From Massilia antarctica (GTDB lineage: Bacteria; Pseudomonadota; Gammaproteobacteria; Burkholderiales; Burkholderiaceae_D): DNA of 64,000 nucleotides. The notes beneath the pieces were generated by a model. It was not told where the DNA came from. It did no database searches and saw only the letters and a program-made list of their open reading frames with translations. The first letter of the stretch is position 1; the number at the start of each line of letters is the position of its first letter. Location: positions 5,952,001 through 6,016,000 of the forward strand of contig NZ_CP065053.1 in the NCBI RefSeq assembly GCF_015689335.1, written 5' to 3'. Below are positions 1 to 8,738 of the stretch, in pieces. A program made the position numbers and the translations under genes.

Positions 1-1
1 C

Positions 2-1003
2 GCCAGTACCAACGCCGCGCTGTTCGACCGTGGCCGCAACACCTGCGGCACCGTCGACGACGCCGGCAGCGGCTGCCGCCCGTTCATCACGGCCGAGGGC
101 ATCGGCGGCGCAGGCATCATGGGCGACGGCGGCATCGACGGCCAGGGCGGCCAGCGCATCGACGGCAAGAGCGAAACCTGGTGGCAGATCGCCCGCCGCG
201 CGCAAAAGGAAAATCTGCGCCAGAATGTGCCGCGCCTGATCCAGCTGGACCGCGCGCGCGAGTTCACGATGTACCGCATCACCCTGCGCAACGCGGCCAA
301 CTTCCATGTGGCGATGAACCGGGTCGACGGCTTTACCGCGTGGGGCATACGCATCGACACGCCGCGCGACGCGCGCAACACCGACGGCATCGATCCCGGC
401 TCCTCGCGTAATGTCACCATCGCGCACAGCCATATCCGCACCGGCGACGACAACGTGGCGATCAAGGCGGGCCACAACGGCCCGTCCGAAAACATCTCGA
501 TCCTGCACAACCGCTTCTACAGCGGCCATGGCATGTCGATCGGCAGCGAGACCGACGGCGGGGTGCGCAAGGTGCTGGTTGAAGACCTCGACATGGACGG
601 CACCACCTCGGGCCTGCGCATCAAGAGCAACGACCGGCGCGGCGGCGAAGTCAAAGATATCGTCTACCGCGATGTATGCATGCGCAACGTGCAGTGGCCG
701 CTGTATATCGATACCAATTACGCGCCAGGGCCGCCGGGCGAGCTGATTCCCGACTATGCCGGCGTGCGCATGGAGCATGTGCACAGCCTCACGCCAGGAC
801 GCAACGTGATCCTGCAGGGCTATGACGATAAACGCCCCTTGCGGCTCACCCTCGACGACGTGGTGGTGGACGGTAGCCCGGCGTTGAAGATCGACTTCGC
901 GCGCCTGGCCGGCCGGATTAATCCGCCAGGCGCCGCCGGCATCGACTGCGGCAAGCGCCTGCTGCCGTTTCCGGACGATGCGGCTCGCGTGGCACGACAA
1001 TAG
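2..1003 (+). CDS. Glycoside hydrolase family 28 (polygalacturonase-like), 5'-truncated by window edge
   Basis: The reading frame is open from the first bases of the window, so the N-terminus lies outside. The visible ~333 residues hold the GH28 right-handed beta-helix signatures in order: GDGGIDGQGG near the start, NTDGID (about 378-395), GDDN (about 442-453), GHG (524-532) and RIKS (about 617). In GH28 enzymes the NTD and GDD motifs supply the catalytic aspartates and the GHG and RIK motifs bind substrate, so all key residues are present. The family hydrolyses alpha-1,4-galacturonosyl bonds in pectin, usually outside the cell. The internal ATG at 119 is not the start, because coding similarity continues upstream of it. 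Exact substrate (homogalacturonan or rhamnogalacturonan) cannot be told. Confidence 0.92.
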   Translation, partial: ASTNAALFDRGRNTCGTVDDAGSGCRPFITAEGIGGAGIMGDGGIDGQGGQRIDGKSETWWQIARRAQKENLRQNVPRLIQLDRAREFTMYRITLRNAANFHVAMNRVDGFTAWGIRIDTPRDARNTDGIDPGSSRNVTIAHSHIRTGDDNVAIKAGHNGPSENISILHNRFYSGHGMSIGSETDGGVRKVLVEDLDMDGTTSGLRIKSNDRRGGEVKDIVYRDVCMRNVQWPLYIDTNYAPGPPGELIPDYAGVRMEHVHSLTPGRNVILQGYDDKRPLRLTLDDVVVDGSPALKIDFARLAGRINPPGAAGIDCGKRLLPFPDDAARVARQ

Positions 1004-1407
1004 CCACGCGTTTCCGTATTCCGGCCAACGACACGGCATCCCGACGTCAGCGCTTGCCTTGCGAACTTGTAGGACAGCTGCTTGACGGTCTTGAGATAAA
1101 TCTTGTCCTTCAACCGTGCGGCCCGGGCATGCCCGGCCAACCGCATGTTGCGCGACCTGCCGCGCGGGTTGGCTTGTCGTCGCGACACGACAACGACGTG
1201 TCAACCGCTACGCTCGGATAAGCGCTATGGGTATGGCGATCCGGAACACCATCAGCGCAGCCAGCGCGGACATGATCCGGAATTTGCTCAATTGGGTAGC
1301 AGTGGGAGTGCGCCTGTGTGCGCGACTGTCACGTGTTGCGCGCATCGGGACCCCCGACAGCGCCCGCCGCCCGTCTCAACGCCGGATCAACCGAAAGGAA
1401 ATTTGTC
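1004..1407. other. Gene-free stretch
   Basis: About 400 bases between the pectinase and the next small gene. Open frames here have no recognisable domain and no convincing ribosome binding site. No clear terminator hairpin with a T-run was seen. Confidence 0.5.
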
Positions 1408-1617
1408 ATGCCTGCACGCCCACACACCGCACCATCCGCGGGAACCTTCATCATCGTGCAACAGCGCGGGCATGATCGCATCCTGTTCGAAGTCAATGCC
1501 GGGAAAATGCTGTCCATACGCGTCGAACCGGAGGGCGACGAAGCGGCTTACACCGTCGCGGACGAGGACGACGCCGTTCACGCAGACCTGCCGATGGACA
1601 CAAAATCAATGTGCTGA
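1408..1617 (+). CDS. Small hypothetical protein, 69 aa
   Basis: Not recognised. The ATG at 1408 is preceded by a good Shine-Dalgarno sequence (GAAAGGA, 8-9 bases upstream), which is why this start is preferred to an in-frame one at 1318. The product is short and acidic at the C-terminus (EDEDDAVH region), with a hydrophobic strand GTFIIVQ near residue 12 and a possible beta-hairpin after it. There is no signal peptide or membrane segment. It stands alone, with gene-poor DNA on both sides. Confidence 0.5.
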   Translation: MPARPHTAPSAGTFIIVQQRGHDRILFEVNAGKMLSIRVEPEGDEAAYTVADEDDAVHADLPMDTKSMC

Positions 1618-2319
1618 TCGCGAGCCCGGTCACGCCACCGTCCATCGTTTTTTTGTGCGGGATGGCGAAGTGCCGGGCAATGCCCCCACACCGCGTAGAT
1701 GAACTGCGCTCCGTAGCCCGCTTTCCGATCGGCTGGCGGCAGCCGCCCGGGGCGGCGTTTTTGTCGAGCAGGACCGCGGATTCCCCGAGCGCCGCCGCAG
1801 CGCAAAAAAATGCCTCAACAGTCAGCGTGGCCATGTCGTTCATCGAGTGCGATGGGATGCATTTGCAACCCTTTCGCCTTTTTCCTCGGGCAGCACGCCC
1901 ATCGCGCACATGCCCGCGCCGGGTTCGGTCCCGTCCAGGAAGGAGGCGCTCGCGGATGCGGTACGGCGGCCATTGCTCAACGCGTGCGACCATGCGCTGC
2001 GGGGCCGTGCCTGGGTCTGGCGCCCGTCGTGCTGGCCCCCCGGTTCGGGAATCGGCCTGCTGGTCGCGTTAGCGTCCCCGGGTAAACCCTGCTCCGCGCC
2101 TGGACGCAAGCGGTTCGGTATCGTCCCTGATGCACTGCCGCAGGCCCTCTTGTTCTGCTTAACCGTGTCTGCCCGGCGCAACCGCATAAGCAGACGTGAA
2201 TTTGGTACATTATTATGTAAAAGTACTTGTTTGTAGTCGAAAAACATTGCTATCGTGTCATTTTCCGCGGCGACCGCGCTGCGCGGATTAACTCCTTAAA
2301 TCTTTCCCGGAAACTTACA
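1618..2319. other. Gene-free stretch upstream of a PEP-CTERM gene
   Basis: About 700 bases without a supportable gene; long GC-rich open frames exist on both strands but show no domain. The last ~120 bases turn AT-rich (around 2205-2260) and probably contain the promoter of the PEP-CTERM gene, but no unambiguous -35/-10 pair stands out. Confidence 0.45.
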
Positions 2320-2883
2320 ATGCTTAAAAAACTGCTCTGTAGCACCGCCATGATGGCGTGCGCCATGTCCGCCCATGCCGAAGTGAAGGTGTTCGATTTC
2401 AGCTACCAGAATTTCATGAAGGATTTCCTCAATGTGCCTGATATCCTCAAGGGCCGGTTTTCGGCGGAAGACAAAAATGGGGATGGCGTGTATGGCGCAA
2501 GCGAACTGCTTACGTTCAAATTTGCCGACATCGACTTCGCACCCTGCGTCAATGCGGCGGGCGTCAGCACAACGACATGCTCGATCGATAAATTTTCCTA
2601 TCAAGCAGGCGGACCGTTGAATTTTTCGGCGATCAAATCAGTACATAGCGATTTGGGCAACGCCTATTACGCAGCCAGGTCGGGCGACTCCTACGGCACT
2701 ACTTTCTGGTCGCCCGACGGCGGCGCACCGTACGACACGGTATATGTCTGGACCGATGCCACGCAGTTTTCCATCACCGCCGTGCCCGAACCGCAGACCT
2801 ACTTGATGTTCGGAGCCGGTTTGCTGGCCTTGGTCGGTGCCGCCCGCCGCCGCCCGACTTGTTCGGCGAAGTTCGCGGACTGA
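2320..2883 (+). CDS. PEP-CTERM sorting domain protein, 187 aa
   Basis: Exported protein of unknown function. Residues 1-19 are a signal peptide (MLKKLLCSTAMMACAMSAHA). The C-terminus has the exosortase signal: VPEP, a hydrophobic stretch (YLMFGAGLLALVGAA), then an arginine cluster. In this family the tail is cut by an exosortase/archaeosortase-type transpeptidase and the protein reaches the outer surface, often with exopolysaccharide. The middle has an EF-hand-like acidic loop (EDKNGDGVYGASEL) and two cysteines (CVNAAGVSTTTC) that may form a disulfide. The start at 2320 is chosen because the signal peptide begins there. After the arginine cluster about 10 extra residues follow, which is longer than usual. 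Confidence 0.85.
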   Translation: MLKKLLCSTAMMACAMSAHAEVKVFDFSYQNFMKDFLNVPDILKGRFSAEDKNGDGVYGASELLTFKFADIDFAPCVNAAGVSTTTCSIDKFSYQAGGPLNFSAIKSVHSDLGNAYYAARSGDSYGTTFWSPDGGAPYDTVYVWTDATQFSITAVPEPQTYLMFGAGLLALVGAARRRPTCSAKFAD

Positions 2884-2937
2884 CCCGGCCGCGGCGGAGT
2901 GCCTTTCCTGCTCCACCACGCTCCCCGAGGAACTTAA

Positions 2938-2956
2938 CAGGGCGGAAACTGCCCTG
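2938..2956. terminator. Short hairpin after the PEP-CTERM gene
   Basis: Perfect 6-bp inverted repeat CAGGGC / GCCCTG with a 7-base loop, about 55 bases after the stop codon. It has no T-run, so intrinsic termination is uncertain. Confidence 0.3.
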
Positions 2957-3039
2957 AATAAGCCTCATGCTTCGGCCCCTTGCCACCAGATGGCCGCAAC
3001 GGCCCGGGCATGACCTTAATAACTTCTCAGGAGCACCAT

Positions 3040-3624
3040 ATGACGATCACCACCAATGCACAACGCAGGCGGCTGCTGCAGGCCGCCGCCGGGATCGGCG
3101 CGGCTGGCCCGTTCGGGCTCGGCAGCGCCAGCGCAGCCGCGCTGCCACCGGCGGCGACCGGCAAGCCGGGCGATTTCGACTTCCTGTCGGGCCAGTGGAC
3201 GATCCGCCACAAGCAGTTGAAGGACAAGAACTGGGAGTCGTTCGACGGCGAAGCGACCGTGATCGGCATGCTGGGCGGCCTGGCCAGCGTCGAAGAACTG
3301 CGCATCCCAGCGAAAGACTTCAGCGGCATGGGGCTGCGCATTCTCGATATCGAAAAAAAACTGTGGGCGGACCACTGGTGCAACCGAAGGAACGGGGTGC
3401 TCACGCCAGCCGCGTGGGGCAGTTTCACCAACGGCGTCGGCACCTGGGACAGCGCCGACATGGAAGCCGGCAAGCCGGTGATCACGCGCGGCGTGTGGGA
3501 CCGGATCAGCCCAAGCGCATGCCGCTGGTACCAGGCCGTCTCGCGCGATGGCGGCGCCACCTGGGAAGAGAACTGGATCATGGACTGGCAGCGCAGCGGT
3601 TCGCCCGCCGTGACCGCGACATGA
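3040..3624 (+). CDS. Tat-exported DUF1579-like protein, 194 aa
   Basis: Probably a periplasmic calycin-like beta-barrel protein of unknown ligand. The ATG at 3040 follows a clear AGGAG (3029-3033). The N-terminus carries a twin-arginine-type signal (QRRRLLQAAAGIGAAG) ending in an Ala-rich cleavage region near residue 33. Mature sequence opens with FDFLSGQWTIRHKQL, which resembles the DUF1579 family opening (a Trp in a 'G.W' motif followed by alternating strands), with later Trp-rich strands (WADHWCNRR, WYQAVSRDGG, WEENWIMDW). Tat export suggests that the protein folds, perhaps with a cofactor, in the cytoplasm. The family assignment rests on motif pattern only. Confidence 0.7.
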   Translation: MTITTNAQRRRLLQAAAGIGAAGPFGLGSASAAALPPAATGKPGDFDFLSGQWTIRHKQLKDKNWESFDGEATVIGMLGGLASVEELRIPAKDFSGMGLRILDIEKKLWADHWCNRRNGVLTPAAWGSFTNGVGTWDSADMEAGKPVITRGVWDRISPSACRWYQAVSRDGGATWEENWIMDWQRSGSPAVTAT

Positions 3625-3660
3625 TCTGACCGAATTTGCTATGCTCGCGCGACCAGGGCG

Positions 3661-3729
3661 GCGCAAGTGCTGGCCACGCAGGCGGACGCGGCCCTGTACG
3701 GCGCCAGGCTTGCGGGCAAAACCAGTATC
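3661..3729 (+). pseudogene. Remnant of a GGDEF (diguanylate cyclase) C-terminus
   Basis: The frame beginning at 3661 reads QADAALYGARLAGKTSI, which matches the highly conserved end of GGDEF domains (pattern ADxALYxAKxxGRNR). No GGEEF motif, start codon or upstream domain precedes it; a stop (tga, 3622-3624) lies in the same frame 36 bases upstream. It is therefore best read as a leftover scrap of a deleted diguanylate cyclase. Confidence 0.55.
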
Positions 3730-3795
3730 GCGTCGCCTGCATGCCTTGACGATGGCATGCCGGCACTGACTATCGGCTACTTTCAAGGTGACATC

Positions 3796-4209
3796 ATGAC
3801 CGTGTTCGCGGATTTCCTGGCGCAGATCTCCGATCCACAGCAACGTGAACGTACGCAAGCCGTTCTCGATTGGGTAGGCCAAAAATTTCCGCATCTGGAA
3901 GGGAAAATCGCCTGGAACCAGCCGATGTTCACCGATCACGGCACCTTCATCATCGGTTTCAGCCTGGCCAAGCCGCATCTGGCGGCCGCGCCCGAAGCGG
4001 CTGCGATCGATCATTTTGCCGGGGAAATCGTTCAGGCTGGCTATGAGCATACCAAACTGTTAATCCGCATTCCGTGGAAGGCCGAGGTCGATTTTTCCCT
4101 GCTCGAGAAAATCATCGCATTCAATATCCGCGACAAAGCGCATTGCGGCACGTTTTGGCGCAAACAGGCAAAGCCGGTTTCTTCCTTGCTGGAGACCGGG
4201 GGCCGATAG
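3796..4209 (+). CDS. YdhG/DUF1801-family protein, 137 aa
   Basis: Small cytoplasmic protein of the YdhG/DUF1801 family, some members of which are called iron-chaperone-like (frataxin-like fold). Recognisable features are the helix pair at the N-terminus, the signature KIAWNQPMFTDHGTFIIGFSL (residues ~38-58) and the C-terminal LLIRIPW and LLEKIIAFNIRDK blocks. The ATG at 3796 (with AAGGTG upstream) gives the usual family length of about 130 residues. An upstream in-frame extension would read through the diguanylate-cyclase remnant and is rejected. Actual function is uncertain; the iron role is from family naming only. Confidence 0.8.
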   Translation: MTVFADFLAQISDPQQRERTQAVLDWVGQKFPHLEGKIAWNQPMFTDHGTFIIGFSLAKPHLAAAPEAAAIDHFAGEIVQAGYEHTKLLIRIPWKAEVDFSLLEKIIAFNIRDKAHCGTFWRKQAKPVSSLLETGGR

Positions 4210-4286
4210 CGCGGGAATCGCCGCACTTTGTCCGATCACCATCGCGCACGGTAAAATTAGCATATTGCAATCACCCTGTCCCCCTC

Positions 4287-5426
4287 ATGACCATTTCCGC
4301 CGCATTTTCCCCGTCCCGGCTGCCGCGCCGGCTTGCCGCAACGATTGCCGTGCTGGCGAGCGTGTGCGCGCATGCGCAGCAAGACGCGGGGCAGGCGATT
4401 GCCTCACCCGCGCCAGCGCAAAGGGCCAAAGCCACAATGGCCGTGGTGGATTTCAGCACCTGTGCCAAGCCGGACTATCCCTTGGCCTCCCTGCGCGCCG
4501 GGCAAGTCGGTGCAGTCGTGCTGGCATTCCTGATCGGCAGTGATGGCACGGTCAAGGACGCCAAATTAGTCGCGTCGAGCGGATTTCCCTTGCTCGACAT
4601 GGCGGCGCAGGACGGCGTCCGGCGCTGCAGATTCAAGCCGAGCCGGGTCGACGGGAAAGCGGTGGAAGCATGGATGAAAATGCAGTACGTCTGGTCGCTC
4701 GGCGGGCTCGACCCAGCCCAGAGCGCGGCCGCGCTGACCACCGCCCGGGCCGGTGCGGAACGGGGCGACCCCGCATCGCAGCACCATCTGGGGTTGATCT
4801 ACATGGAGGGGGCTGGTGTGGCGCGCAAGCCCGCCGAGGCCGTTGCCTGGTGGCACAAGTCGGCGCAGCAAGGCTATGTCCCGGCCTACCTTAGCCTGGG
4901 GATGGCGTCGCAAACCGGAGATGGCGCTGAGCCAGACCCGGCGCAAGCCCTGATCTGGTTGCGCAAAGCCGCCGAGCATGGCTTGCCCGAAGCGCAGCAC
5001 ATGGTGGGATACATGTTGATGGGCGACGCCGGCGTGCCTGCCGACAAGGAGGCGGCGCGAGAATCATTTCGCAAGGCGGCTGCACGAGGATGGGCGCCTG
5101 CCCAGGCCCGCTACGGCATCATGCTGTTGGAGGACAACGTTCCAGAGTCGATGGAGCAAGGCCTGGCACTGCTGCGCAAAGCGGTGGCGCAAGGCGACAA
5201 CGCGGGGCGGTTTTCCCTCGCGCGCTGCTATGAAACGGGACACGGCGTGCCGCTCGATCTGGCCAAGGCGGCGGCGCTCTACGAAACGGCCGCATTCGGC
5301 GGCAATAAGCCGGCGCAACAAGCCATCGCCATGATGTACGAACGCGGCGAGGGTGTCGTGGCCGACGCTGTCAAGGCGGACCAGTGGCGCAAGGCTGCGG
5401 AAATACCGATCCCGCGCCCACGCTGA
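4287..5426 (+). CDS. TonB C-terminal domain / Sel1-repeat protein, copy 1 (379 aa)
   Basis: Secreted or periplasm-facing protein with a signal peptide (residues ~1-31, ending AHA), a TonB_C-type domain (about 55-130; TCAKPDYPLASL, GAVVLAFLIGSDGTV, VASSGFPLLDMAA) and then about six Sel1-like repeats (about 145-370; HHLGLIYMEGAGVARKPAEA and similar). Sel1 repeats are TPR-like scaffolds for protein binding; TonB_C domains bind peptidoglycan or transporter plugs. There is no proline-rich linker or TonB N-terminal anchor, so it is not an energy-transducing TonB. The start at 4287 opens the signal peptide. The next gene is a close paralogue in the same orientation, 86 bases away, so this is a tandem duplication. 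Confidence 0.88.
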   Translation: MTISAAFSPSRLPRRLAATIAVLASVCAHAQQDAGQAIASPAPAQRAKATMAVVDFSTCAKPDYPLASLRAGQVGAVVLAFLIGSDGTVKDAKLVASSGFPLLDMAAQDGVRRCRFKPSRVDGKAVEAWMKMQYVWSLGGLDPAQSAAALTTARAGAERGDPASQHHLGLIYMEGAGVARKPAEAVAWWHKSAQQGYVPAYLSLGMASQTGDGAEPDPAQALIWLRKAAEHGLPEAQHMVGYMLMGDAGVPADKEAARESFRKAAARGWAPAQARYGIMLLEDNVPESMEQGLALLRKAVAQGDNAGRFSLARCYETGHGVPLDLAKAAALYETAAFGGNKPAQQAIAMMYERGEGVVADAVKADQWRKAAEIPIPRPR

Positions 5427-5512
5427 CCCCGAACCTGCCGGCGACGAATGATTTTTCCATCGAGAACGCCATCGTATGAAATGGACCCAATGAAATTCTT
5501 CCCCGAGCCTGC

Positions 5513-6658
5513 ATGACCTTCCCTGTCCCACTCCCCCGCTTGCCGCGCCGGCTTGCCCTCATGCTTGCCGTGCTGGCGTGCGTGTCCACCAACGCGTTTG
5601 CACAAGACGCGGGCGGGCAGATGCCGGTCGATGTGCAAGCCCCGCCCGCGCAGAGCGCCAAGCCGGTCAAGCCCGCGATCAAGCCCGGTTCCTGCGCCAA
5701 GCCGGTGTTCCCCAAAGCCGCGCTGCGCGGCATGCAGGAAGGAACGGCCACCTTGTCGTTTTTGATCGGCACCAGTGGCGCGGTCGCGGATGCCAAGATC
5801 GTCAAGTCGAGCGGTTTTCCTTTGCTCGACATGGCCGCCATCGATGGCATCCGGCGCTGCGTGTTCAACCCGACCATGGTCGACGGCAAAGCGGAGCAAT
5901 CGTGGATGCAGATGCAATACGTCTGGACCCTCGACGGACCAAGCGCGGCCGAGGCCGCCGTCCCGCTGGCCACCGTGCGCGCGGCTGCCGAACGCGGCGA
6001 GCCCGCATCGCAGCTGCGGCTCGGCGCAATCTACATGACTGGCGAGGGTGTGGCGCGCGCCCCCGCCGAAGCCGTCGCCTGGTGGCGCAAGGCGGCCGAC
6101 CAGGGCGACCTGAAGGCGCATCTGAGCCTGGCCAGGGCGCTGCACTACGGAGACGCCGGCAAACCGGACCTGGCGCAAGCCATGACCTGGTATCGCAAGG
6201 CCGCCGACCTGGGCATGCCCGAGGCGCAGAACATGCTGGGATTGTTGCTGTTCGAAGGCACAGGCGTGCCCGCCGACAAGCTAGCGGCACGCGAGTGGTT
6301 TCGCAAGGCGTCCGCGCAAGGGTGGGCGCGCAGCCAGGCGTACTACGGCAAGCTGCTGTTGGACGACAACACGCCGGAAGGCATCGAGCAAGGCGTTGCG
6401 CTACTGTCGAAAGCTGCGGCGCAAGACGATTTCGTGGGCCAGTATTTCCGCGGACAATGCTACGACACGGGGCGCGGCGTGGCGCAGGATAAAACCATGG
6501 CGGCGACCTTGTTCGAAAAAGCGGCGCTCGGCGGCAGCAAGCCTGCGCAGCGACTCATGGCCACGATGTACGAACGCGGCGAGGGTGTGACGGCCGACCC
6601 GGTCAAGGCGAAGCAGTGGCGCATGGCCTCGGAGATACGTCCGCCGCGCCCGCACTAA
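5513..6658 (+). CDS. TonB C-terminal domain / Sel1-repeat protein, copy 2 (381 aa)
   Basis: Same architecture as the preceding gene: signal peptide (about 1-26, ending NAFA), TonB_C-type domain with the same SSGFPLLDMAAIDGIRRC block, and Sel1 repeats to the C-terminus. The two proteins align over their whole length, including the shared RLPRRLA signal-peptide core and the C-terminal MYERGEGV block, so they arose by local duplication. The proline-rich stretch after the signal peptide (VQAPPAQSAKPVKPAIKPG) is longer than in copy 1. Its stop lies 2 bases from the stop of the convergent LysR gene. Role unknown; envelope scaffold is an inference. Confidence 0.88.
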   Translation: MTFPVPLPRLPRRLALMLAVLACVSTNAFAQDAGGQMPVDVQAPPAQSAKPVKPAIKPGSCAKPVFPKAALRGMQEGTATLSFLIGTSGAVADAKIVKSSGFPLLDMAAIDGIRRCVFNPTMVDGKAEQSWMQMQYVWTLDGPSAAEAAVPLATVRAAAERGEPASQLRLGAIYMTGEGVARAPAEAVAWWRKAADQGDLKAHLSLARALHYGDAGKPDLAQAMTWYRKAADLGMPEAQNMLGLLLFEGTGVPADKLAAREWFRKASAQGWARSQAYYGKLLLDDNTPEGIEQGVALLSKAAAQDDFVGQYFRGQCYDTGRGVAQDKTMAATLFEKAALGGSKPAQRLMATMYERGEGVTADPVKAKQWRMASEIRPPRPH

Positions 6659-6660
6659 AG

Positions 6661-7593
6661 TCAGCACGGCTTGGCGGCCAGGGCCGCGCGGATGGTGCCG
6701 ACCTTGTCGAGCACCGCGCCGCGCGTTTCGTGCGCGCGCGAGACCACCTGCACGTCGATCGACAGCAGGCGTGCCAGTGCCGGCGCCAGCGCGCGATACG
6801 CCACGCCGATGCGCGAGGTGGCCTGCATCGACTGCGGGCACAGGGCCACGCCCTCGCCCGCCGCCACGGCGGCCAGCAGCATCGTGAAATCCTTCGGTTC
6901 GAGGCGGCGCGGAGCGGCGTAGCCGACCTGCCGGAAGCTGCGTTCGCACTTGTCGTAAAAGGCGGGATTGTCGGTGCGCGAAAACCAGAACAGGGGCGTG
7001 GCGCCCAGTTCGGCCAGGTCCACCTCGCTCTTGGCGGCGGCCGGATGGGAGGCTGGCAGGACCACGATCATCGCTTCGCTGCCGACCGTCTCGAGCGCCA
7101 GGTCGTCGCTGGGCGGGACGATGTCGCCGACGATCGCCAGATCGAGCTCGCCGCTGCGGACCCGCTCCACCAGGCGCTTCGACCAGGCGCGCTCCAGCGC
7201 CCGTCCGCCGGTAAAGGCCGGATCGGTGACGAGCGTATTGAGCCCGGGCATCAGGCAATGATTGATCACGCTGGTCAGGCCCATGCGCACCGTGCCGGCA
7301 TCGTCATCGCGAAGGCCGGCCTTGACGCCGGCGACGGCGGCGTCCAGCGCCAGCAGGATCCTGCTGGCCTCGTCCTTGAAGGCTTCGCCGGCCGTGGTGA
7401 GGCTGACCCGGTGGGTGTCGCGCACGATCAGCTGCACCCGCAGCATCTCTTCCAGGCCCTTGATCTGGCGCGACAGCGGCGGCTGCGACATGTTCAGCAG
7501 CTCGGCCGCACGGCGGAAATTGAGTTCCTGCGCAACCGCAAGATAGCACTGCAAGGTCCTGGTGCTGGGTAAGTGCTTCGACAGCATGAGCAT
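6661..7593 (-). CDS. LysR-family transcriptional regulator (310 aa)
   Basis: Canonical LysR architecture: winged helix-turn-helix at residues ~10-68 (RAAELLNMSQPPLSRQIKGLE) and a periplasmic-binding-protein-like effector domain in the remainder. The ATG at 7593 is preceded by GGAG. It is encoded on the same strand as, and 59 bases downstream of, the radical SAM gene, so it may be read from the same transcript, although LysR genes usually regulate a divergent neighbour. The inducer and targets are not visible. Confidence 0.92.
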   Translation of the reverse strand: MLMLSKHLPSTRTLQCYLAVAQELNFRRAAELLNMSQPPLSRQIKGLEEMLRVQLIVRDTHRVSLTTAGEAFKDEASRILLALDAAVAGVKAGLRDDDAGTVRMGLTSVINHCLMPGLNTLVTDPAFTGGRALERAWSKRLVERVRSGELDLAIVGDIVPPSDDLALETVGSEAMIVVLPASHPAAAKSEVDLAELGATPLFWFSRTDNPAFYDKCERSFRQVGYAAPRRLEPKDFTMLLAAVAAGEGVALCPQSMQATSRIGVAYRALAPALARLLSIDVQVVSRAHETRGAVLDKVGTIRAALAAKPC

Positions 7594-7652
7594 GACAAGG
7601 TCTCCGGAACCGGTTCTTCGTTGCCTATTATCCCATCCTTCCGCGACGCCGG

Positions 7653-8738
7653 TCAGCCCGGCGCCAGCGCCGCCTCGCGCGCAACGCTACGCCACGCCAG
7701 GGTCGCGCCGAGCCGATGCGAGGCCAGGCGCAGCACGTCGCTGGGATTGAACACTGACGGAGCGGATGGCGCGGCAAGTTCGTCCAGCAGGCCGCGTCCC
7801 AGCCGGACGAGCCGGCGGTAGCCATCGCCGAGCCAGGGTTCCCACATCGATCCGAGCGGCTGTTCGAGAATGTTCCCCAAGCCGTACGAGGGACCAAAGC
7901 CGAAGCTGACCGGATTGACCTTGCCATCGGGTTCCAGCACGAGCACGCCGAGCAGGTCGGCCGGCCGCGCCTCCGCGTCGCCGGCATCGGCGGCGCGGGC
8001 GTAGAGCATGCAGGGCCGCGCGAGGACGCTGTTGCGGTGCACCAGGTCGGTGTGCACGCCCATCTTCCCGGCGTAGGCCGCCGCGAGCAAGGTGCCGGCC
8101 AGGTACAGCAGGTTGGCGTCGCCGGGGCCGAGCACCGCGTCGGGCATCGTGGTGAGTGCGCGCCCCGCCGCCGAGATCGGGTGCAGCTGGAGCGCCGCCG
8201 CGCCCTGGTCGCAGGCCAGCGCGGCCAGTTCGTCGATATCGTCCAGGTTCTCGCCGCTCACGCCGCAGATGATGTGAAAGCCGATGCCGGCGTCGGCCAG
8301 CAGGCGGATGCTGTGCAGCACGCCGGCGAAGGCGCGCGGACGGCGGCGCAAGGCGTCGTGGGTGGCGCCCAGGCCGTCGATGCTGACCGCCACCGTGCCA
8401 ACCTGGCGCAGGATGTCCAGGTTGTCCCGGTGCGGCACCAGCAAGCCGTTGGTGATGAGGGCCGTCTGCATGCCGCAATCCTTCGCCAGCGCCACGACAT
8501 CGGCCAGCCACGGGTAGAGCAGCGGCTCGCCGCCCGAGATGGCGAGCCGGGTGTAGCCCCACGCCGCAGCCTGCCGGATCGCGCTACCAGCCTGCTCGAA
8601 GCTGAGCAGGCCGGCGGCGTGCGGCGCGCTGTCGGAATAGCAGTGCGCACACGCCAGGTTGCATCTGCGCAGAGGGTGCAGATGGAAGATGGCGCTGGCG
8701 GTCGGGCCGGCGCCAGGCGTGACGGCGGCGGGGTTCAT
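7653..8738 (-). CDS. Radical SAM enzyme (361 aa)
   Basis: S-adenosylmethionine radical enzyme. The cluster-binding CX3CX2C motif is at C26, C30 and C33 (CNLACAHC), followed by the GGEP SAM-binding motif near residue 71, a strand with SIDG near residue 119, and a TIM-barrel-like body. The C-terminal region (VLEPDGKVNPVSFGFG, LGNILEQPLGSMWEPW) resembles the region after SPASM domains in peptide-modifying enzymes, but lacks a SPASM-type cysteine cluster; only one Cys (RPCMLYA) remains there. It overlaps the upstream small gene by 4 bases (ATGA), so the two are translationally coupled. It probably modifies a protein or peptide, possibly one encoded in the operon; the substrate is unknown. Confidence 0.88.
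   Translation of the reverse strand: MNPAAVTPGAGPTASAIFHLHPLRRCNLACAHCYSDSAPHAAGLLSFEQAGSAIRQAAAWGYTRLAISGGEPLLYPWLADVVALAKDCGMQTALITNGLLVPHRDNLDILRQVGTVAVSIDGLGATHDALRRRPRAFAGVLHSIRLLADAGIGFHIICGVSGENLDDIDELAALACDQGAAALQLHPISAAGRALTTMPDAVLGPGDANLLYLAGTLLAAAYAGKMGVHTDLVHRNSVLARPCMLYARAADAGDAEARPADLLGVLVLEPDGKVNPVSFGFGPSYGLGNILEQPLGSMWEPWLGDGYRRLVRLGRGLLDELAAPSAPSVFNPSDVLRLASHRLGATLAWRSVAREAALAPG

Noticed and set aside
1493-1993. Minus-strand open frame of 166 codons in the 1618-2319 gap
   Set aside because: Arg/Pro-rich in parts with no recognisable domain, no good ribosome binding site at plausible starts, and typical of chance frames in GC-rich DNA.
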